Source: an uncultured Alphaproteobacteria bacterium (lineage in GTDB: Bacteria; Pseudomonadota; Alphaproteobacteria; HIMB59). From it: DNA of 64,000 nt. Shown in pieces: positions 1 to 11,581 of the stretch. How positions within the stretch are numbered: position 1 is the first letter of the stretch; the number at the start of each line of letters is the position of its first letter. Both the position numbers and the translations under genes were made by a program. Under the pieces are notes generated by a model. The model had not been told where the DNA came from and searched no databases. It worked only from the letters and a program-made list of their open reading frames with translations. The DNA lies in the NCBI GenBank assembly GCA_902521465.1, contig CABYRL010000002.1, positions 122,777 to 186,776 on the forward strand, read 5' to 3'.

Positions 1-1
1 T

Positions 2-1069
2 ATTGGTTCTACTGGTAAACTTGGAGTGAAATTATTAGATTTTTGTAATAAAAAAAAAATAAAAGTTTTTTGTATCACTGGATTTAATAATCATAAGTTA
101 TTAAAATCTCAAGCATTAAAATACAAGATAAAATATTCCTTTAAACTTAGTGACTCAAAAAATGTCAATAAATTTCAATTATTTTTAAAAAATAATAAAA
201 TTAATTTAATCTATTTTTTAGATTTTGGATATAAATCACTTTTATATGCAGACATTTTTTTAAATAAAAATACTAAATCACAAATTGCTATTGCTAATAA
301 GGAAATGATAATCGCAGGTGGTGAAACTTTAATTAATAAAATATCATATACTAAGAATATACTTGTACCTCTTGATTCAGAACATTTTTCACTTTCAAAG
401 AGCTATATTAAAGATGAAAATATACAAAAAGTTTTTATAACAGCTTCAGGTGGACCTTTTTATTTTAATAAAAATATTAATCTTAATAAGGTGAAATTAA
501 ATAATGTTTTGAAACATCCTAAATGGAAAATGGGAATTAATAATTCAATTGACTCTTCTAACTTTGTAAATAAAATTTTAGAAATTTTTGAACTCTCAAT
601 TATTTATAAAATAGATCTTAAAAAAATTGACTTTTTAGTTTCCAAAGAAGCATATGTTCATAGTTTGATTTTGAATAAGGATAATATTGTAAATATTAAC
701 TGCTTTAATAATGATATGTTAATTTCTTTAATTAGCCCCTTGTTAAAATATTATCCAAATATCGAGCTTACTACTAAAAAATCATATTTAAAAAATGAGT
801 TGTTTAAAATAGAAAAATTTCACGATAAACGTTTTAAAATAAGTAATTACCTTAATACACTTAAAAATTTAACAACAAATAAGCAAATTTTGTTTATGAT
901 ACTTAATAATATTGCACAAAAAAAATACTTATCTGAAGAAATAAAGTATAATGAAATCATAGAATTTATAATGAAAAATCTTAATAAACATAATAAGTTT
1001 GTTAAATTTAAATCTATAAAAGATAGGCTTAAATTTATTGATTATATTGAGTCGAAATATGATTTCTAA
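2..1069 (+). CDS. dxr: 1-deoxy-D-xylulose 5-phosphate reductoisomerase, 5'-truncated by window start
   Basis: The frame continues upstream of the listed GTG (IGSTGKLGVK, Rossmann GSTG motif); IANKEMIIAGG and ITASGGPF motifs; sits next to bamA/lpx genes. Confidence 0.93.
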   Translation: MGSTGKLGVKLLDFCNKKKIKVFCITGFNNHKLLKSQALKYKIKYSFKLSDSKNVNKFQLFLKNNKINLIYFLDFGYKSLLYADIFLNKNTKSQIAIANKEMIIAGGETLINKISYTKNILVPLDSEHFSLSKSYIKDENIQKVFITASGGPFYFNKNINLNKVKLNNVLKHPKWKMGINNSIDSSNFVNKILEIFELSIIYKIDLKKIDFLVSKEAYVHSLILNKDNIVNINCFNNDMLISLISPLLKYYPNIELTTKKSYLKNELFKIEKFHDKRFKISNYLNTLKNLTTNKQILFMILNNIAQKKYLSEEIKYNEIIEFIMKNLNKHNKFVKFKSIKDRLKFIDYIESKYDF

Positions 1070-3296
1070 GTTAATTAATTTTCTAATTATTCTTCTTTCA
1101 TTAATATCCTTTAATTTATATGCGAATAATTTAGTAATTAAAGGTCTTTCAAAATTAACCATTGATGATCTTCAAACACAAACATCAATAAAACTTAATA
1201 AAAATATTTATACAGAGGATGAAATTAATTTGATAATTAAAGACCTTTATACCTCAGATCTTATTTTTGATATAAAGTATATTAATGAAAATAATAATTT
1301 TAATCTAATTATTGAAGAAAATAAATTAATTGAGAATATATTCATTAATGGAAACACAAGAATTGATGATGATTTAATACTTAAAAATATTATTTCAAAA
1401 AATAGTAAGTTAGTTAATAAAAACTCTATTAGAGAGGACATTAATATAATTAAAAATATTTACCTTATGAAAGGCTTCAATTATGTAAATGTTATAGTAT
1501 CTACTGAAAAATTTTCAGATGACAGAATTAATTTGATTTTTGATATAACCGAAAATACACAATCAAAAATAGATCGAATTAAATTCAAAGGAAATGATAC
1601 TTTTTCCAATAGATATTTATTATCATTAATTAACTCAAAGGCTAGCAATTTTTACAATATATTTTCTGCAGGGTCTAATTTAAATATAGATAACTTTGAC
1701 TTCGACGTTAATAAAATCAAAACTTTTTATAAGCAAAAAGGGTTCTTTGATGTTGATGTAAATTTCACAATAAATGAAAATATTTCAAATAAATATACAT
1801 TAATTTTTTATATCAATGAGGGTGATAGATTAATATTAGATGATTTTATAATTGATATTTCTGATACTAATTTATCTAATATAATTAGTAATGACTTTAA
1901 AAATTTAAAAAGAAATTTTTCTAAAAACAATTTTTATTATGATCAATTTATAGTTGATGATTTTTTAGCTAAAATTAATAAGTCTCTAATTGACAATAAT
2001 CAGTTTAATACTTCTTTTTATGCCAATTTAGAATTAAATAAAGAAACTAAAAAATTAGTTTTCAAACAAGACTCTATAAAACCAATAATAGTAAATAAAA
2101 TTAATATATTTGGTAATGAAATAACAAAAGATAAAACTATTAGATCAAAATTATCTTTTGAACCAGGCGATTATCTTAACTCTAATTCAATTAATTCATC
2201 TAAAAATAATTTATTAAAATTTAAATATATAAATAAAGTTGATATCAAAACTGAGACAATCAATGATATTTCTAATGTAAATATTATTATTGATGAAAAT
2301 AAAAAAACTGGCCAATTTTTAGCTGGAGGTACATTTTCAGGAGATCTTGGACCTGGTGTGACCTTTGCAATTAATGACAATAATATTTTTGGTACAGGTA
2401 ACATAGTTGATGCAAAAATATCAGCTAATCAAGAAAATATTTTATTCAATTCTACTTTTACTCAATATCCAACATCAGCGAATAATATAAAAAATAAATA
2501 TTCAATTTTTAATATCGAAACAGATTTAAGTAATTCTTTTGGCTTTAAAAAAGATGAATATGGTTTTAGTTATTCTATAAATTTTGAATACAACAAAATG
2601 CTAGATATTAAATCTGGAATATCATATAAAAATTCTGAAAGACACTCTCCAAAGAAAAGTGTTGAGTCAATTAGTGATAATATAGGTGAGTACGATATAT
2701 ACGCATTAAATTTTTCCATAATTCAAAATAACACAAATGATTTTTTATATCCAACTGATGGTAAATCAAATAGCATTTATTTTGAGTACTCTCCCAAAGA
2801 TATATCTGATGATAGTTTTTATAAATTTATATTAAAAAGTGATATTTATAGACAATTTAAAAATTCAAATCGTTTTTTATTTTTATCTAACGACTTAGGC
2901 TTTGCTGATTCACTTGAAGGCAAATTGAGCACAGTAAATGCATTTAGTCTTGGAGGTTTAAATTTTAAAGGTTTTGACTATAGAGGAGTGGGCCCGAAAC
3001 AAGACAATATATACCTAGGTGGTAACAATTTTTTTTCTACCACTATTGGATACGGAGGTTCATTTCTTTTCGATGATAACGATAATATAAATACTAAAAT
3101 ATTTTATTCCATGGGATCAATATGGAATAGTGACTATTCTAATCAAAACGAATTTGAAGTAAGAACTTCATTAGGTCTTTCTTTCGATATTTTAACCTTA
3201 GTCGGCCCAATCTCTCTTTCATATGCTATTCCTATTGAAAAAAATAATAATGATGTGACTAACGAGTTTAATTTTTCAATAGGAACATCTTTTTAG
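1059..3296 (+). CDS. bamA: Outer membrane protein assembly factor BamA (POTRA repeats plus beta-barrel)
   Basis: N-terminal signal-like segment, repeated POTRA-like segments, C-terminal Omp85 barrel ending in F; upstream of lpxD. ATG at 1059 preferred over the ORF start at 1038. Confidence 0.93.
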   Translation: MISKLINFLIILLSLISFNLYANNLVIKGLSKLTIDDLQTQTSIKLNKNIYTEDEINLIIKDLYTSDLIFDIKYINENNNFNLIIEENKLIENIFINGNTRIDDDLILKNIISKNSKLVNKNSIREDINIIKNIYLMKGFNYVNVIVSTEKFSDDRINLIFDITENTQSKIDRIKFKGNDTFSNRYLLSLINSKASNFYNIFSAGSNLNIDNFDFDVNKIKTFYKQKGFFDVDVNFTINENISNKYTLIFYINEGDRLILDDFIIDISDTNLSNIISNDFKNLKRNFSKNNFYYDQFIVDDFLAKINKSLIDNNQFNTSFYANLELNKETKKLVFKQDSIKPIIVNKINIFGNEITKDKTIRSKLSFEPGDYLNSNSINSSKNNLLKFKYINKVDIKTETINDISNVNIIIDENKKTGQFLAGGTFSGDLGPGVTFAINDNNIFGTGNIVDAKISANQENILFNSTFTQYPTSANNIKNKYSIFNIETDLSNSFGFKKDEYGFSYSINFEYNKMLDIKSGISYKNSERHSPKKSVESISDNIGEYDIYALNFSIIQNNTNDFLYPTDGKSNSIYFEYSPKDISDDSFYKFILKSDIYRQFKNSNRFLFLSNDLGFADSLEGKLSTVNAFSLGGLNFKGFDYRGVGPKQDNIYLGGNNFFSTTIGYGGSFLFDDNDNINTKIFYSMGSIWNSDYSNQNEFEVRTSLGLSFDILTLVGPISLSYAIPIEKNNNDVTNEFNFSIGTSF

Positions 3297-3301
3297 TATT
3301 T

Positions 3302-4285
3302 ATGTTTAAATATTCTAGGAATAATTTTTTTTCAATTAAAAAAGTATATAAGGCAAATGAAATTTCAAAATTATTTGTCAAAATTTTAATAAAAAAAAGA
3401 CTTACAAACAATTTTGATATTTTAGATATATCTTCTCTTAAATTTATTAAAAAAAATTCCGTTTTATTTTTAGATCAAGAAATAAATGCCCCTAAAAATT
3501 ATACAAATAATATCCTTTTCATTTCAGATAAAGAAACTATTTTTAATAATCCAAAATATAATAATATTATTCTAATCAAAAATTTAAATGAGTCTTGGAA
3601 TTTATTAATCAATCTTATTTATTCTCACGAAGATAGTTCTGACTATACTGACGAATTTATAAAGTATAATAATTCATATATTTCTAAATATGCTAAAATA
3701 GATGCTTCATCTAAAATTTATAATAATTGTGTCATTGGCAAGGGTGTAGAAATAGGAAAAAATTGTATAATTAAAAATAATGTTGTAATTAAAAACTCAT
3801 TAATCAAAAATAACGTTGTTATATGTGATAATACTTCAATAGGTACTACCGGATTTGGTTTTGATTTTTATAAAAGAGGTTCTTCTTTTTTGAATCCTCA
3901 AATAGGTATTGTAATTTTAGATGATTATGTCCATTTAGGTTCAGGTTGTACAATTGATAGAGGAAAGATCGATTATACTTACATTGGTAAAAACTCTATG
4001 ATTGATAATTTAGTCCACATTGCCCATAATGTTGAAATTGGTGAAAATGCCTGTATAGCTGCTCAAACAGGTATTTCAGGAAGTGTAATTATTGGTAATA
4101 ATGTTACAATTGGAGGCCAAGCTGGTTTTGCAGGACATATAAAAATAGGAGATAATGTTGTAGTAGCTGCTAGAAGTGGAGTAACAAAAAACATTACTGA
4201 TAATTCCGTAGTTGCTGGTTTCCCTGCTACTGATATAAAAGAATGGAAAAAAAATATTATTAGGAATAGGAAAAATGGATATTAA
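3302..4285 (+). CDS. lpxD: UDP-3-O-acylglucosamine N-acyltransferase
   Basis: Left-handed beta-helix hexapeptide repeats; DRGKIDYTYIGKNSMIDNLVHIAHNVEIG motif; synteny. Confidence 0.95.
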   Translation: MFKYSRNNFFSIKKVYKANEISKLFVKILIKKRLTNNFDILDISSLKFIKKNSVLFLDQEINAPKNYTNNILFISDKETIFNNPKYNNIILIKNLNESWNLLINLIYSHEDSSDYTDEFIKYNNSYISKYAKIDASSKIYNNCVIGKGVEIGKNCIIKNNVVIKNSLIKNNVVICDNTSIGTTGFGFDFYKRGSSFLNPQIGIVILDDYVHLGSGCTIDRGKIDYTYIGKNSMIDNLVHIAHNVEIGENACIAAQTGISGSVIIGNNVTIGGQAGFAGHIKIGDNVVVAARSGVTKNITDNSVVAGFPATDIKEWKKNIIRNRKNGY

Positions 4286-4721
4286 CCTTATTCAAAAAAT
4301 TTTACCTCATAGATATCCCTTTTTACTTATTGACAAAATTATTGAATTTGAACCAGATATCTCTGCACATGCAATAAAATGTGTCACGATCAATGAACCT
4401 TTTTTTCAAGGACATTTTCCAGGTAGACCTTTGATGCCTGGAGTTTTAGTAATCGAAGCAATAGTTCAAGCAGCATGTTTTACAGTAGCAATGAAACTTA
4501 AAGACTCAATGAAGAACCCTGGTGTTTCATTTATGACTATTGATAAATGTAAATTTAGAAAACCAATAATACCAGGTGATGTTCTAGACCTTAAGGTAAA
4601 TCGCTTAAACAAAGTTAAAAACGTTTACAAATTTGAAGGCAAATGCCTTGTAAATGATGTTATACATGCTCAATGTATATTTTCAGCGATGATACATGAC
4701 GTCCCTGATTCATCCAAGTAG
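4275..4721 (+). CDS. fabZ: 3-hydroxyacyl-ACP dehydratase FabZ
   Basis: ILPHRYPFLLIDKI, FFQGHFPGRPLMPGVLVIEA motifs. Confidence 0.97.
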   Translation: MDINLIQKILPHRYPFLLIDKIIEFEPDISAHAIKCVTINEPFFQGHFPGRPLMPGVLVIEAIVQAACFTVAMKLKDSMKNPGVSFMTIDKCKFRKPIIPGDVLDLKVNRLNKVKNVYKFEGKCLVNDVIHAQCIFSAMIHDVPDSSK

Positions 4722-5454
4722 CGTAGTCGGCAAATCTGTTCAAATAGGTGAAGATGTAAAAATTGGCCCATTTTGTAATATAGATGGCAATATTATAATT
4801 GGCGATGGCACAGATTTAAAATCTCATGTATCTATAACTGGAAACACAACTATAGGCAAAAATAATATTTTTTATCCATTTTCAAATATAGGGTGTAATC
4901 CACAAGATTTAAAATACTCTGGAGAAGAAAGTTTTTTAAAAATTGGAAACTCCAATACTTTTAGAGAAAATGTTACGATTAGTAAAGGAACTAAAGATGG
5001 AGGAATGACAACTAGCATTAAAGATAATAATCTTTTTATGACAGGAGTACACATTGCTCATGATTGTAAAATTAATAATAATAACATATTTGTAAATCAG
5101 GTCACACTTGGTGGACATGTAAATATTTTAGATAATGTCGTTATAGGTGGATTATCTGCGGTTATACAATTTGTAACAATAGGCTCTTACTCAATGATTG
5201 GTGGAATGAGTGGAATAGATAAAAACGTATTACCATTTAGTTTAGCTATTGGTAATAGAGCAAAATTGAGAGGTTTAAATTTAGTTGGAATAAGAAGAAA
5301 TGATTTCAATAAAGATGAAATCAATAAAATTACCACAATTCATGAGAGTTTTATTAATAAAAAAATAAACTTTTCACCTAATGATAAAGTTGAGGGTATA
5401 TTTCATGAATATAAATCAATTTTAAATGAAAAACTTGGCCACATCCAAAAATGA
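4696..5454 (+). CDS. lpxA: Acyl-ACP--UDP-N-acetylglucosamine O-acyltransferase
   Basis: Hexapeptide repeats, IHPSSVVG start, IGNRAKLRGLNLVGIRR motif; overlaps fabZ by 26 bp. Confidence 0.96.
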   Translation: MTSLIHPSSVVGKSVQIGEDVKIGPFCNIDGNIIIGDGTDLKSHVSITGNTTIGKNNIFYPFSNIGCNPQDLKYSGEESFLKIGNSNTFRENVTISKGTKDGGMTTSIKDNNLFMTGVHIAHDCKINNNNIFVNQVTLGGHVNILDNVVIGGLSAVIQFVTIGSYSMIGGMSGIDKNVLPFSLAIGNRAKLRGLNLVGIRRNDFNKDEINKITTIHESFINKKINFSPNDKVEGIFHEYKSILNEKLGHIQK

Positions 5455-6250
5455 AATCTGCCTAATAGCTGGATCAGGTTTATTTGTTTATGAAGTTGCA
5501 AATTTTTTAAACAATAAAAATTTATTAAATGAAATTATTTTAATTAATGAAAATAGTCTTATAAAAAAAAATTTTAAGGATAAGTGTAAGTCTTTCAAAA
5601 TTAAAGATATAGAAAAAATTACAACATTTATTAAGTCTAAAAACTTAAAAAAAATTATGATTATTGGCTATGTTAAACTTCCTTCTATCGATAAGATCAA
5701 CTTATCAATAAAATCAAAGCTTTTAATATCAAAGGACATATTTCTTAATAATATCAATGATCAATCTAAAATTTTAAAAAGATATTTATCTAATAATAAA
5801 TTAACACTTCTCTCTCAAAAAAAAATATTAAAAAATATGCTAATTTCTTATCAAGATGAATATTTTCACAATGAAAATAAAAAAATTATTAGTAAATTAA
5901 AAATTAAAAAAAACTTTTTTAAAAAAATATTTTCAATGAACATAGCACAATCATTAATTTTGAATGGTGATAGAGTAATAGCTATGGAAGATATATTTGG
6001 TACAAACAATATGATTAATAAAATTGGTAAAATTAATCCTAAATTAAATAACTTAATTTTTGTAAAATCTAAGAAATCAGATCAAATTGATGAAATTGAT
6101 TTTCCTATAATTGGTATGGAAACACTTAATTTACTTATAAAATATAAATTTCGTGTAATTTGTTTGTTTAATAATAATATTTTAATTTCACAAAAAGATA
6201 ATTTTTTAAAAAAAATACGAGCTAATAATATTTCTCTAATTATATTATAA
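5426..6250 (+). CDS. lpxI: UDP-2,3-diacylglucosamine pyrophosphatase, LpxI type
   Basis: LIAGSG N-terminus, position between lpxA and lpxB, C-terminal DUF1009-like region. Confidence 0.85.
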   Translation: MKNLATSKNEICLIAGSGLFVYEVANFLNNKNLLNEIILINENSLIKKNFKDKCKSFKIKDIEKITTFIKSKNLKKIMIIGYVKLPSIDKINLSIKSKLLISKDIFLNNINDQSKILKRYLSNNKLTLLSQKKILKNMLISYQDEYFHNENKKIISKLKIKKNFFKKIFSMNIAQSLILNGDRVIAMEDIFGTNNMINKIGKINPKLNNLIFVKSKKSDQIDEIDFPIIGMETLNLLIKYKFRVICLFNNNILISQKDNFLKKIRANNISLIIL

Positions 6251-6251
6251 G

Positions 6252-7337
6252 ATGAAGATTTTATTCATAACTCTTGAACAATCAGGAAGACAAATTGTTA
6301 AATCAATACTTGATGATAATTTTTTTAAAATTAATAAAAATTTAATATTCACTTTTGGCATGGATGAGGGCAAATTAGAATTTAACGATTTAACAAATAT
6401 AAAGATTACACCAATTATGGGATTTGTAGATATAGTTTGTAATATAAAATATCTTTTTAATCTCAGACTTAAAATCAAAGAAATTGTTGATATTTACTCA
6501 TTTACGCATATTTTTTTTGTAGATTCATTTGATTTTTCAAAATTTTATATTCAAAAATTTAAATCAAATAAAATAAAATATTGCCAGATTGTAGGTCCAT
6601 CAGTTTTTATCTGGAGATCAAGTAAAGCAAAATTTATTAATAGTAATTTTGATAAGATTTTTTCAATATTTAGTATTGAAAAAAGTTATTATAGCCCGGA
6701 TATATATGATTATATCGGCCATCCTTTAAAGAACAAAACCTATTATTCTAAAGATTATAATGAAATCAATAATATTGGTATTTTCTTGGGTAGTAGACAA
6801 CAAGAAATACATAAAAATATTCTTATTATTAAGAAACTACTTGTGAAACTCAAAAAATATAAAGAACTTGTTTTTAATTTTTTTGTTACAACTGAATATC
6901 ATGAATTTATTAAAAACTACTTTAAAGATAATTCTAATATACAAATACATTTGAATGATAATTCCTACTATAAAAAAATATCTAAACTAGATTTTGCTTT
7001 TGCTTGTTCAGGGACTGTTCATTTAGAACTATGTTTTTCAAATATACCTCACTTAATATTTTATAAAGCGAATATTATAAACTATTCTATTTTTAAATTG
7101 TTCGTAAGAGCGAAATACTTATCATTAGTTAATATCTTTAATAAAAAAGAAATTGTAAAAGAGTTTATTCAAAATGATTTTACAGCTACTAATTTGTCAA
7201 ATTTTTTTACAACTTTAAAATTAAATAAAGATAAGCTTTATAATTATCGAAAAAATATGTTTGATGGAATTAGAAGTAGCAATTTTGAAAACTTTCGTTC
7301 AAGTATAATTACTGATTATTTAGAAAAGTCTTCTTAA
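6252..7337 (+). CDS. lpxB: Lipid-A-disaccharide synthase
   Basis: Synteny; [32 protein letters not shown] motifs. Confidence 0.92.
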   Translation: MKILFITLEQSGRQIVKSILDDNFFKINKNLIFTFGMDEGKLEFNDLTNIKITPIMGFVDIVCNIKYLFNLRLKIKEIVDIYSFTHIFFVDSFDFSKFYIQKFKSNKIKYCQIVGPSVFIWRSSKAKFINSNFDKIFSIFSIEKSYYSPDIYDYIGHPLKNKTYYSKDYNEINNIGIFLGSRQQEIHKNILIIKKLLVKLKKYKELVFNFFVTTEYHEFIKNYFKDNSNIQIHLNDNSYYKKISKLDFAFACSGTVHLELCFSNIPHLIFYKANIINYSIFKLFVRAKYLSLVNIFNKKEIVKEFIQNDFTATNLSNFFTTLKLNKDKLYNYRKNMFDGIRSSNFENFRSSIITDYLEKSS

Positions 7338-8664
7338 GCCACAATAAATTAAATATTGATTTTTTCTCTCTATCAGGCACTTTTTTATAGGACTTATCTT
7401 TATCTCCAGTAAATAATTGTCTGGGTCTTGTTATTTTAAACTCCTCATCTTCTATCATTTCTTTCCATTGTGATAACCATCCAACTGTTCTGCCAACTGC
7501 AAAAATTGGTGTAAACATTGTGGTAGGTATATTTAGTGCTTTTAAAAGAATTCCAGAGTAAAAATCAACATTTGGGTATAGATTTTTCTCTTTAAAATAA
7601 GTGTCATTTAAGGCTAATTCTTCAATCTCTTTCGCAATTTCGAGTTCTTTTGATTTAATTTTTAGATCCTTGAATAAATCTTCTGTGCTTTTCTTTAAAA
7701 CTTTAGCTCTTGGGTCATAGCTTTTATAGACTCTATGTCCAAAGCCCATCAATCTAATTTTATTTTTTTTATTTTTTACTTCTTCTATAAAGTCTTTGGG
7801 TTTTAAATCATTTAATACAATTTCATCAATCATATCTATAACAGCTTCATTTGCACCGCCGTGAGATTTCCCCCAAAGTGACGAAATTCCAGCTGATAAA
7901 CAAGCATATGGGTTCGCTAGAGATGAGCCAGCAGTTCTTACAGTTGATGTTGAAGCATTTTGTTCATGATCAGCATGAAGAATGAAGATTTGATCCATTA
8001 TTTTCGAAAAGAGTGGATTGATTTCATATTCCTTTGTTGGTGTTGCAAAGCACATATGTAAAAAATTATCTGCATAATTAAGTTTATTGACAGGATAAAC
8101 AAAGGGTTGACCTACTGAGTATTTATAAGCCATTGCAGCAATGGTTGGCATCTTTGCTAAAATTCTATGTGATGCAATCATTCTATGCTCAGGATCTTCA
8201 ATATTTAAAGAGTCATGATAAAATGATGATAAAGCTCCAACTATTCCAATCATCATCGCCATTGGGTGCGCATCTCTTCTAAAACCCCTATAAAACTGAA
8301 TTATTTGTTCATTTAGTAATGTGTGGTTTTTAATTATTTCTTCAAACTCATTTTTATCACTTTCTGATGGTAACTCACCATGCATGAGTAAATAACAGAC
8401 TTCAAGATGAGAACTGCTATTAGCAAGTTCTTCAATAGGATAACCTCTATATTGAAGAATACCTTTTTCTCCATCAATGTATGTTATTTTAGAATTACAA
8501 GCTGCAGTTGATGTAAAACCAGGGTCATAAGTAAATAGACCTGTCTTCTTGTATAGTGATGATATGTTAATTACATCTGGCCCAATAGATCCTTTGATCC
8601 CATCAAATTCATACTCCTTGCCAGTTTTAGTATCGACTAATTTAAAACGTTTTTCATCAATCAT
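7309..8664 (-). CDS. gltA: Citrate synthase
   Basis: [49 protein letters not shown]. Confidence 0.98.
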   Translation of the reverse strand: MIDEKRFKLVDTKTGKEYEFDGIKGSIGPDVINISSLYKKTGLFTYDPGFTSTAACNSKITYIDGEKGILQYRGYPIEELANSSSHLEVCYLLMHGELPSESDKNEFEEIIKNHTLLNEQIIQFYRGFRRDAHPMAMMIGIVGALSSFYHDSLNIEDPEHRMIASHRILAKMPTIAAMAYKYSVGQPFVYPVNKLNYADNFLHMCFATPTKEYEINPLFSKIMDQIFILHADHEQNASTSTVRTAGSSLANPYACLSAGISSLWGKSHGGANEAVIDMIDEIVLNDLKPKDFIEEVKNKKNKIRLMGFGHRVYKSYDPRAKVLKKSTEDLFKDLKIKSKELEIAKEIEELALNDTYFKEKNLYPNVDFYSGILLKALNIPTTMFTPIFAVGRTVGWLSQWKEMIEDEEFKITRPRQLFTGDKDKSYKKVPDREKKSIFNLLWLKKTFLNNQ

Positions 8665-9892
8665 TTAAGTATAATAATAACTTTTCTTTCACTTTTTCAA
8701 TACCAAAGAATAAAATAATCTTTTCAATTGGTATTTTGGACTCAAAATTTACTGTAATTTTTCTGATTATCTTACCTATTTTCTTTAAAGGTAAGTCATT
8801 TTCCTCAAGCATTAATACAGCATTATCAGCATCATGCAAACTTTTAATAATTGAATAAATTTTTTTAATTAAAGCTTTTTCATTTTCATCAATTTCAAGG
8901 ACAATATTTTTTTCAAAAAAGTTTAAAAGTTTTGATACCTCTATATTGATATCTGTATATTTGTTACATCTTTCTAATATGTCCCGGAAAACAAGTTCTA
9001 ACTGAAAATTAGATACTTGTTTTTCTATATCTTTTTCTAAAAAATTTTTAAATTCTATAAAAGATAATTTATTTAAATAATGACGATTAATGAAATTTAA
9101 CTTTTCAATATCAAATTTAGCTGGTGATAAAACTACTTTAGATAAATTGAAATTATCAATTGCATCTTCAATATCTAAATATTCGATATCATTGAAATTA
9201 TTACCTAATTTAATGATAAAATTAAATATTGAGTCTGATAGGTAACCTTCATTCAAATAATCGTTTACATTAGTTATATTATTTCTTTTTGATAACTTTT
9301 TGCCATTAATGTCGTGTATCAGAGGTATATGGGCATATTTAATATCTTTAATATTTAAAGCATCCGATATCATTATTTGTTTAATTGAATTAGTAGTATG
9401 ATCATTTCCACGAATGACATTAGTCACATTCTCTAAATGGTCGTCAATTAAGTTTGATAATATAAAAGTTGGGCTTTTGTCAGATCTTGCAATTGAAAAA
9501 TCTTCTATAGTATTAGATGGTACTTTTATTTTTCCTAAAATTAAATCATCATACTCAAAAAATTCATTATCTCTGTTCACTCTAAACTTATAAGGCCCAT
9601 CCTTTGAATGATACGCCATATCATTTGACATCAGTTTTTCTAAATATTCTTGATGAATACTTAAATTTTTAGATTGATAACTAAGATTGTCATATTGAAG
9701 TTTAAATATATTAAATATTTTTAATATTTCTTCTTCATATATTTTTTTTGATCTTTCCCTATCTGTGTCTTCTATTCTTAAAAGAAATTTTCCTTTATTT
9801 TTTCTTGCAAATAAAAAATTGTAAATTGCAGTCCTTAAACTTCCCATATGAAAATTTCCAGTAGGAGAGGGGGCGAATCTAGTGATTATCAT
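8657..9892 (-). CDS. gltX: Glutamyl-tRNA synthetase (short, 411 aa)
   Basis: [34 protein letters not shown] motifs. Confidence 0.93.
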   Translation of the reverse strand: MIITRFAPSPTGNFHMGSLRTAIYNFLFARKNKGKFLLRIEDTDRERSKKIYEEEILKIFNIFKLQYDNLSYQSKNLSIHQEYLEKLMSNDMAYHSKDGPYKFRVNRDNEFFEYDDLILGKIKVPSNTIEDFSIARSDKSPTFILSNLIDDHLENVTNVIRGNDHTTNSIKQIMISDALNIKDIKYAHIPLIHDINGKKLSKRNNITNVNDYLNEGYLSDSIFNFIIKLGNNFNDIEYLDIEDAIDNFNLSKVVLSPAKFDIEKLNFINRHYLNKLSFIEFKNFLEKDIEKQVSNFQLELVFRDILERCNKYTDINIEVSKLLNFFEKNIVLEIDENEKALIKKIYSIIKSLHDADNAVLMLEENDLPLKKIGKIIRKITVNFESKIPIEKIILFFGIEKVKEKLLLYLND

Positions 9893-10470
9893 TAATATTT
9901 TCTGACTAAATTAATCATCTTACCCAATATTTTAATCCTATCTTTTTTATACTTGATTGATGAAAAATTTTTGTGATCACCAAATATTTCAATTTCATCT
10001 TTGATTAATTTAATTTTTTTTAGAGTTATCTCACTATCATCTATCTGAATAGCATGAATATCATTTGAATTATAATTTGTAACTTTTTCTAATATGATTA
10101 TATCATCTTCAAAAATACCATATGACTCCATTGAATTACCACTTACTTTACAAGCGACACAGTTCCTTTTATTCGATTTTATAAAACTATTTACATCAAT
10201 ATATTCTATTTGTTGACTCAAACTATCTATAGGTTTACCCGCAGATATCGCATTATAAAAAGGAATTAAATTATTTATTTCAATAGACCTAGATTTTAAT
10301 TTGTCTTTTTTTATGTGACCTTGTTCTTCTAAATATTCTAAATATTGGAATATGGAGGATTTAGATTTTAAACCCATGTGTTCTTTCATTTCTTCATAAT
10401 TAGGAGATATTTTATTTTTCTCAATATATTTTCTCAAAAAATCTAAAAGCTTTTTGGCGTTTTTAGTCAT
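9892..10470 (-). CDS. lexA: LexA repressor
   Basis: N-terminal winged-helix, ISAGKP cleavage region (A-G), catalytic GNSMESYGI Ser and ITLKK Lys. Confidence 0.92.
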   Translation of the reverse strand: MTKNAKKLLDFLRKYIEKNKISPNYEEMKEHMGLKSKSSIFQYLEYLEEQGHIKKDKLKSRSIEINNLIPFYNAISAGKPIDSLSQQIEYIDVNSFIKSNKRNCVACKVSGNSMESYGIFEDDIIILEKVTNYNSNDIHAIQIDDSEITLKKIKLIKDEIEIFGDHKNFSSIKYKKDRIKILGKMINLVRKY

Positions 10471-11581
10471 TTATTTGATATAACCTTAGTTTATTAGTTC
10501 TATCATAATAAATCAGACAGTTTGCATATAATATATTTTTTAAATTAGAACTTTCTTGATTATTAAATACTTTAATACTTTTCTGATCTCTTAAACCAAA
10601 TAAAAAAGATTTTCTTTTCAAAATTTTAAAATTAAATTTTACATTATTGATATCAATTAAATCATATTTAATCTGCGATTTTCTATTATTATAAATCTCG
10701 ATTAATGATTTAATAATTATATTGGTCAATACAAAGGAAGAGCATGGGTTTCCAGGAAAAAACATATAAATTTTATTTTTCTTTATAAATAATTTAAAAG
10801 GTCTACCTGGTTTTAAATCAAGACCATCAATAATTAAATTAAAATTTTCAAAATTGATATCATCTTTACTTTTACCTGTGCCTCCAATAATAACTGTAAT
10901 ATCTGATTTTGAATTGTTTATTTCTTTTAGTAATAATTTTTGATCATCTTTTATATGAATAACCTTTTCAACAATATGATTATTCTTTTTTATAAAATTA
11001 TTTAAATAATAACCATTTGTAGGGAGAATAAAATGATCTTTAGTAAATTCGCTACCTGTCGAAATAATTTTAAATTTTAATGGTTGTAGTATTTTGACTT
11101 TTATATCTTTCAGGCTTTTTATACTGCTTAATTCATAAAAAGATAAATATTTATTCTGAAAATCAATTTTACTACCTTTTTTGAAGATATGTCCCTTTTT
11201 TCTTATGAATTTATTATTTTTATTAAAATTAATTACATAAGCATTTCCTTCATTTATAAGAATTTGTTCTTGGGGAACTATATATTTTATATTATCAGGA
11301 ATTAGTGACCCAGTTTTTACAATTAAACACTCATTTGAATTAACCTTTATTTTATTAAAAATATTTAATTTCGATTTTCCAATAATTTTAAATTTTTTTC
11401 CAACATTTGTAATTGCTATACCATCCATTGATGATTGATTTTGAGGAGGTATATTTTTCTTAATCACTATATTAGATTTGATTAAATGATTATTATTTAG
11501 ATTTTGACTAAAAATTGATGAAAATTTATTTTTTGGAAGATAACTTGAAATTAATTTAATTGTCTTAAAAATATCATCCAA
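10463..11581 (-). CDS. moeA: Molybdopterin molybdenumtransferase MoeA
   Basis: PPQNQSSMDGIAI, GGTGKSKDD, FPGNPCSSFV motifs; adjacent to moaC. Confidence 0.9.
   Translation of the reverse strand: MDDIFKTIKLISSYLPKNKFSSIFSQNLNNNHLIKSNIVIKKNIPPQNQSSMDGIAITNVGKKFKIIGKSKLNIFNKIKVNSNECLIVKTGSLIPDNIKYIVPQEQILINEGNAYVINFNKNNKFIRKKGHIFKKGSKIDFQNKYLSFYELSSIKSLKDIKVKILQPLKFKIISTGSEFTKDHFILPTNGYYLNNFIKKNNHIVEKVIHIKDDQKLLLKEINNSKSDITVIIGGTGKSKDDINFENFNLIIDGLDLKPGRPFKLFIKKNKIYMFFPGNPCSSFVLTNIIIKSLIEIYNNRKSQIKYDLIDINNVKFNFKILKRKSFLFGLRDQKSIKVFNNQESSNLKNILYANCLIYYDRTNKLRLYQIND

Noticed and set aside
929-1162. 77-aa minus-strand ORF over the dxr/bamA junction
   Set aside because: Antisense to two confident genes, AT-rich Phe/Ile/Lys composition; the same reasoning applies to the other short antisense ORFs in the track (for example 1247-1441, 2171-2404, 20683-21009, 25549-25827, 45255-45533).
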